This document shows, piece by piece, positions 61,026-64,000 of a stretch of 64,000 bases of DNA (position 1 is its first letter; each line of letters starts with the position of its first letter). Source of the DNA: Facklamia sp964471435 (lineage in GTDB: Bacteria; Bacillota; Bacilli; Lactobacillales; Aerococcaceae); the NCBI GenBank assembly GCA_964471435.1, contig CAYYGA010000003.1, positions 1 through 64,000 of the forward strand, written 5' to 3'. The notes under the pieces were generated by a model. The model saw nothing but the letters and a program-made list of their open reading frames with translations, ran no database searches and had not been told where the DNA came from. The translations under genes and the position numbers were made by a program.

Positions 61026-61787
61026 GTGGAAAATAAAGCAAAATTTTTAATTAAAGATCTCGATTTTTATTATGGCGATTTTCAAGCACTAAAAAATATT
61101 GATATGGTAGTCGAAGAAAATCTAGTAACAGCCTTTATCGGACCATCCGGTTGTGGTAAATCTACCTTTCTTAAAATTTTAAATCGCATGCAAGATTTAA
61201 CACCCGGTACACGTGTGGACGGTACAGTAGAACTAGATGGCATGAATATTTATGATAAACGTATGGATGTTAATGACCTGCGCAAAAGAGTGGGCATGGT
61301 CTTTCAGCAACCCAACCCTTTTCCAAAATCAATTTATGATAATATAGCTTACGGACCTAGAACACATGGCATTAAAGATAAAGCGAAATTAGACCAAATT
61401 GTTGAAGAGTCCTTGCGTGGAGCAGCTATTTGGGATGAAGTAAAAGATAAGTTAGATTCAAATGCCACCGCAATTTCAGGGGGTCAGCAACAACGGATTT
61501 GTATTGCTCGTGCGATTGCCAATGAGCCTGAAGTAATTTTAATGGATGAGCCCACTTCTGCATTGGATCCTATTTCAACTAATAAAATAGAAGACTTAGT
61601 TCATGAATTAAAAGAAAAGTATACTGTCATTATTGTGACTCATAATATGCAGCAAGCAGCACGTATCTCAGATAAAACCGCCTTTTTCTACCAAGGCTAT
61701 GTAGTGGAATTTGATAACACTGAAACTATTTTCTCAAATCCAGCAAATGAAAGAACACAAGATTACATTTCTGGACGTTTTGGGTAA
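61026..61787 (+). CDS. pstB: Phosphate ABC transporter ATPase PstB
   Basis: 253 residues. Walker A is GPSGCGKSTFLK, then VFQQPNPFPKSIYDNI (PstB-specific), signature ISGGQQQRICIARAI, Walker B VILMDEPTSALDP and H-loop VTHNMQQA. GTG start at 61026, with AGGAGG eleven bases upstream. Only one pstB is present, whereas many Lactobacillales carry pstB1 and pstB2. Confidence 0.97.
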   Translation: MENKAKFLIKDLDFYYGDFQALKNIDMVVEENLVTAFIGPSGCGKSTFLKILNRMQDLTPGTRVDGTVELDGMNIYDKRMDVNDLRKRVGMVFQQPNPFPKSIYDNIAYGPRTHGIKDKAKLDQIVEESLRGAAIWDEVKDKLDSNATAISGGQQQRICIARAIANEPEVILMDEPTSALDPISTNKIEDLVHELKEKYTVIIVTHNMQQAARISDKTAFFYQGYVVEFDNTETIFSNPANERTQDYISGRFG

Positions 61788-61813
61788 AACCGTCTTTAAT
61801 AGGAGGAAATAAA

Positions 61814-62467
61814 ATGAGAGAAAGATACATTAAAGATCTTGAGTCTTTCACAGATAAATTAGCTGCAATGGGTGTTGCAGTTAACGAACAAGTACATAAA
61901 GCAATTAAAGCTTTCCAGGATGTTGATGCCAGTGTTTTTGCTCAATTAGACGCAGAAGATAAACATATCAATCATATGGCCAACGAAATTGAGAAAGAAG
62001 CTTATCGTTTAATTGCTTTACAGCAGCCGGTAGCAGAAGACTTACGTTTAATTTTCTCGATTTTAAATGCCAGTAATGATTTAGAAAGAATTGCTGACCA
62101 TGCAGTAGCGATTGCGCGGAATGTTTCGCGCTCTGAAACTGAAAAAGTTGATAATTTAGCTGAAATCATTAATGAAATGTCAAAAAAAGCCACAGAAATG
62201 TTAACTGATGTTATGGAAGCTTTTGCCAAGAAAGATAAAAAATTGGCAGAAGAAATTGCCTTAAGAGATCACAAGATTGATCACGGATTAAAACAACTAT
62301 ACCGCGAGAGTGCCAAACGGATGCAGCATGATTCAGAATTAGTTTCCAGCGGTATCAATTATTTAGGAATTGGAAACAGTATTGAGCGTATTGGTGACTA
62401 TATAACCAATATCTGCGAAAGAATAGTTTACCTCAGCGATGCAGAAATTGTGGAATTAAATCAATAA
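61814..62467 (+). CDS. phoU: Phosphate transport regulator PhoU
   Basis: 217 residues, two three-helix PhoU repeats with metal-binding E/D-x3-D patterns (NHMANEIEKEAYRLIALQQPVAEDLR and NSIERIGDYITNICERIVYL). It damps Pst activity and PhoR signalling when phosphate is plentiful. AGGAGG precedes ATG. Last gene of the pstCAB-phoU transcript; no terminator is seen before the pstS promoter. Confidence 0.95.
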   Translation: MRERYIKDLESFTDKLAAMGVAVNEQVHKAIKAFQDVDASVFAQLDAEDKHINHMANEIEKEAYRLIALQQPVAEDLRLIFSILNASNDLERIADHAVAIARNVSRSETEKVDNLAEIINEMSKKATEMLTDVMEAFAKKDKKLAEEIALRDHKIDHGLKQLYRESAKRMQHDSELVSSGINYLGIGNSIERIGDYITNICERIVYLSDAEIVELNQ

Positions 62468-62485
62468 TAGAGTGAAACCTTAGCT

Positions 62486-62539
62486 TTTACGCAATCTTTA
62501 CGTTAAATTAACAATAAATTTACATTGGCTTTGTATAAT
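62486..62539 (+). promoter_or_regulatory. Pho box and promoter of pstS
   Basis: Four direct repeats TTTACG, TTTACG, TTAACA and TTTACA begin at 62486, 62497, 62508 and 62519, an exact 11-bp period. TATAAT (62534-62539) follows without a good -35 box, as expected for an activator-dependent promoter. The leader to 62628 is ~80 bases. Confidence 0.88.
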
Positions 62540-62627
62540 AAGAATGTACTGACACGGATTGAGTTTAGTGTCGGACATGTAAATACAGAATTTTTAAGAG
62601 AATTATAATTTAAGGAGATGTAATTTA

Positions 62628-63631
62628 ATGAAAAAATCTTTAAAAGCATTACCATTAGTAGCAGCAGGTTTAACTTTATCGGCAATATCTCCTCTTGTTT
62701 TCGCTCAAGAAGGACCAATTACCGTTATCTCACGTGAAGATGGTTCTGGAACACGGGGAGCATTCGTTGAAATCGTGGGAGTGGAAGATGAAAATGGCAA
62801 TGATTTAACAACTACTGAAGCAGCGATTCAAAACCAGACTTCTGGTATAATGCAAACCGTTGGAAATGACCCTCAAGCAATGGGTTACATTTCATTAGGT
62901 TCGTTAGATGATACTGTTAAAGCGGTTAATGTGGATGGTGCCGAAGCTTCTGCAGAAGCAATTGTTACCGGTGATTATCCGATTGCACGTCCATTTTTAC
63001 TAGCATGGAACGCTGAAGAAGAGTTGTCAGAAGTATCAGCTGACTTCTTAAATTTCATCCACTCACAAGAAGGTCAAACAGTTGTGGAAGAAGAAGGTTA
63101 TATCGCTGTAACAGAATCTGGTTCTCAAGCTGAAGGTGAAGAAACCGAAGCTGTTGAAGAAACCGAAGCTGNNNNNNNNNNNNNNNNNNNNNNNNNNNNN
63201 NNNNNNNNNNNNNNNNNNNNNNNNNNNNNNNNNNNNNNNNNNNNNNNNNNNNNNNNNNNNNNNNNNNNNNNCCAGCTGGTGAAGGTTTAGAAGGAACAAT
63301 TGAAATTGTAGGATCTACTTCAGTTACACCTATCATGGAAAGATTAGCAGAAGTTTACGGTGAATACCAAAACGGAGTTGAAATTAATGTTTCCTCTGTA
63401 GGATCATCTGCAGGTATTGAAGCAGCAATTAACGGAACAGCTGATTTCGGTATGTCATCTCGTGCTTTAGATGAAGACGAAGCAGGACAAGTAAATTCAG
63501 AAGAAATTGCTATTGATGGAATCGCAGTGATTGTGAACTTAGACAATCCAGTTGAAGAATTATCATTAGATACAATTCGTTCAATCTTCTTAGGCGAAAT
63601 TACTGCATGGGAAGAAGCTACGGTTCAATAA
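62628..63631 (+). CDS. pstS: Phosphate ABC transporter substrate-binding protein, circularly permuted (contains assembly gap)
   Basis: Signal peptide ending PLVFA|QE, no lipobox. The mature protein begins with what is normally the second lobe of PstS: GPITVISREDGSGTRGAF, then AMGYISLGSLDDTVKAV, RPFLLAWNAEEE and FLNFIHSQEGQTVVEEEGYIAV. After an EETEAV-repeat linker that contains the N run, it ends with the usual first lobe: TIEIVGSTSVTPIMERLAEVYGEYQ, VGSSAGIEAAINGTADFGMSSRAL, IAIDGIAVIVNLDNPVEELSLDTIRSIFLGEITAWEEATVQ. The end matches the place where a normal PstS would continue into GPITVISRE. It has its own Pho-box promoter after phoU, unlike the usual pstS-first order. Confidence 0.88.
63138..63171 (+). 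repeat. 18-bp tandem repeat in the pstS linker
   Basis: Unit GAAGAAACCGAAGCTGTT occurs once in full and once for 16 bases before the N run, encoding EETEAV repeats. It probably caused the assembly break. Confidence 0.9.
63172..63271. other. Assembly gap of 100 N in pstS
   Basis: Exactly 100 N inside a tandem-repeat linker; true length unknown. Confidence 0.99.
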
Positions 63632-63641
63632 TTATTTTTCC

Positions 63642-63671
63642 AGCACATCCATTATGGGATGTGCTTTTTTT
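63642..63671 (+). terminator. Terminator after pstS
   Basis: A 9-bp perfect stem (63642-63650 with 63657-63665) is followed by TTTTTT. Confidence 0.88.
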
Positions 63672-63689
63672 ATGGTGTTTTATAATTTA

Positions 63690-63698
63690 TGTTATAAT
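63690..63698 (+). promoter_or_regulatory. Extended -10 promoter of the last gene
   Basis: TGTTATAAT extended -10 element, with a second TATAAT ten bases upstream; the -35 box is poor. Confidence 0.6.
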
Positions 63699-63728
63699 AA
63701 TTTTACAGAAGAAGGAAAGGTGATAAGT

Positions 63729-64000
63729 GTGGAAATTCAATCTGAATTAAATTCCTTGTTAGATGAAGTAATTGACCTTTACCGTGATAAAGTTGAAGAA
63801 GGGGATATATTTGTATTGGGGGCAAGTACATCAGAAGTATCTGGAGCCCGCATAGGAAAAGACCCTCATCCTGGCTTGGGAGAAACGATTGTGGCAGCTT
63901 TTCAAGACCGTTTACCTGAATTAGGTGTCCATTTAGCTGTTCAAGGTTGTGAACATATCAATCGTTCATTGGTAATTGAAAAAGAAGTCGCTAAAAAGTA
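63729..64000 (+). CDS. TIGR01440/UPF0340 (YwlG-like) protein, 3' end missing
   Basis: First ~90 residues of a TIGR01440 (DUF436) family protein, cut by the window end. It reads EGDIFVLGASTSEVSGARIGK, then VAAFQDRLPELGVHLAVQGCEHINRSLVIEKE, where QGCEHINR is the family signature. Function is unknown; the gene is widespread in Firmicutes, often near glyA/upp. I chose GTG 63729 (AGGAAAGG eight bases before); an in-frame GTG at 63720 is possible. Confidence 0.85.
   Translation, partial: MEIQSELNSLLDEVIDLYRDKVEEGDIFVLGASTSEVSGARIGKDPHPGLGETIVAAFQDRLPELGVHLAVQGCEHINRSLVIEKEVAKK

Noticed and set aside
63172..63271. pstS as two separate pseudogene halves
   Set aside because: The frame is open on both sides of the N run, the lobes are complementary without duplication, and signal, linker and ends are coherent, so a permuted gene is more likely.

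Overview
The window is a chromosomal segment of a low-GC Gram-positive bacterium of the order Lactobacillales, most likely in or near the Aerococcaceae (Facklamia/Aerococcus-like). This rests on the rpoE-pyrG and murA-rho clusters, the C-minus L31 type B protein, the AdcABC zinc importer, late-competence comFA/comFC, a prfB with a programmed +1 frameshift, and a tRNA gene without an encoded CCA end. Almost everything is core or housekeeping content. I see no prophage, insertion sequence, CRISPR array or origin. Two runs of exactly 100 N (55170-55269 in ftsE, 63172-63271 in pstS) are assembly gaps.

Layout. 1-8714: end of an MFS transporter, tRNA-Arg(CCT), a DUF1934 protein, rpoE, pyrG with a CTP-sensing attenuator, a small HEPN-motif protein, murA, rho and a YbaK-type deacylase. 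8800-13822: secreted PepSY protein, rpmE2 (minus strand), NUDIX hydrolase, YlmD/PgeF protein, an aminotransferase (minus strand) and a TIM-barrel protein. 13893-20438: transketolase, cardiolipin synthase, membrane-anchored polysaccharide deacetylase and a degenerate sigma-54. 20536-27468: secreted protein, heterodimeric ABC exporter, ilvE and a DUF218 protein. 27500-31641: an aromatic amino acid type ABC importer behind an elaborate leader. 31904-36452: YugP peptidase, a GTPase and zinc importer adcACB. 36721-46349: glmU, prs, a sugar-1-phosphate transferase, a secreted protein, pncB-nadE, a TagO-like transferase and DegV. 46419-55000: YigZ, DsbA-like protein, comFA-comFC, hpf, secA and prfB. 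55066-64000: ftsEX, phoPR, pstCAB-phoU, pstS and the start of a TIGR01440 gene.

How the parts work together. phoPR, pstCAB-phoU and pstS form one phosphate-starvation unit. TTTAC-type repeats spaced exactly 11 bp apart lie before pstC and before pstS, and fit PhoP binding. pncB-nadE make NAD from nicotinate. murA, glmU, the TagO-like enzyme, the deacetylase and ftsEX act in cell-wall synthesis and division. secA, hpf and prfB form a protein-synthesis and export block.

Most notable observations: (1) a leader before the importer at 27833 that encodes a 17-residue Tyr/Phe-rich peptide followed by seven alternately pairing segments ending in a terminator; (2) a PstS whose two halves are in swapped order (circular permutation); (3) a stand-alone HEPN-type gene resembling the C-terminal part of Csm6, with no CRISPR genes nearby; (4) absence of a lipobox cysteine in all four substrate-binding proteins, most of which have Gln as the likely first mature residue; (5) a GGGC-start pyrG attenuator of the reiterative-transcription type; (6) a sigma-54 with an eroded RpoN box.
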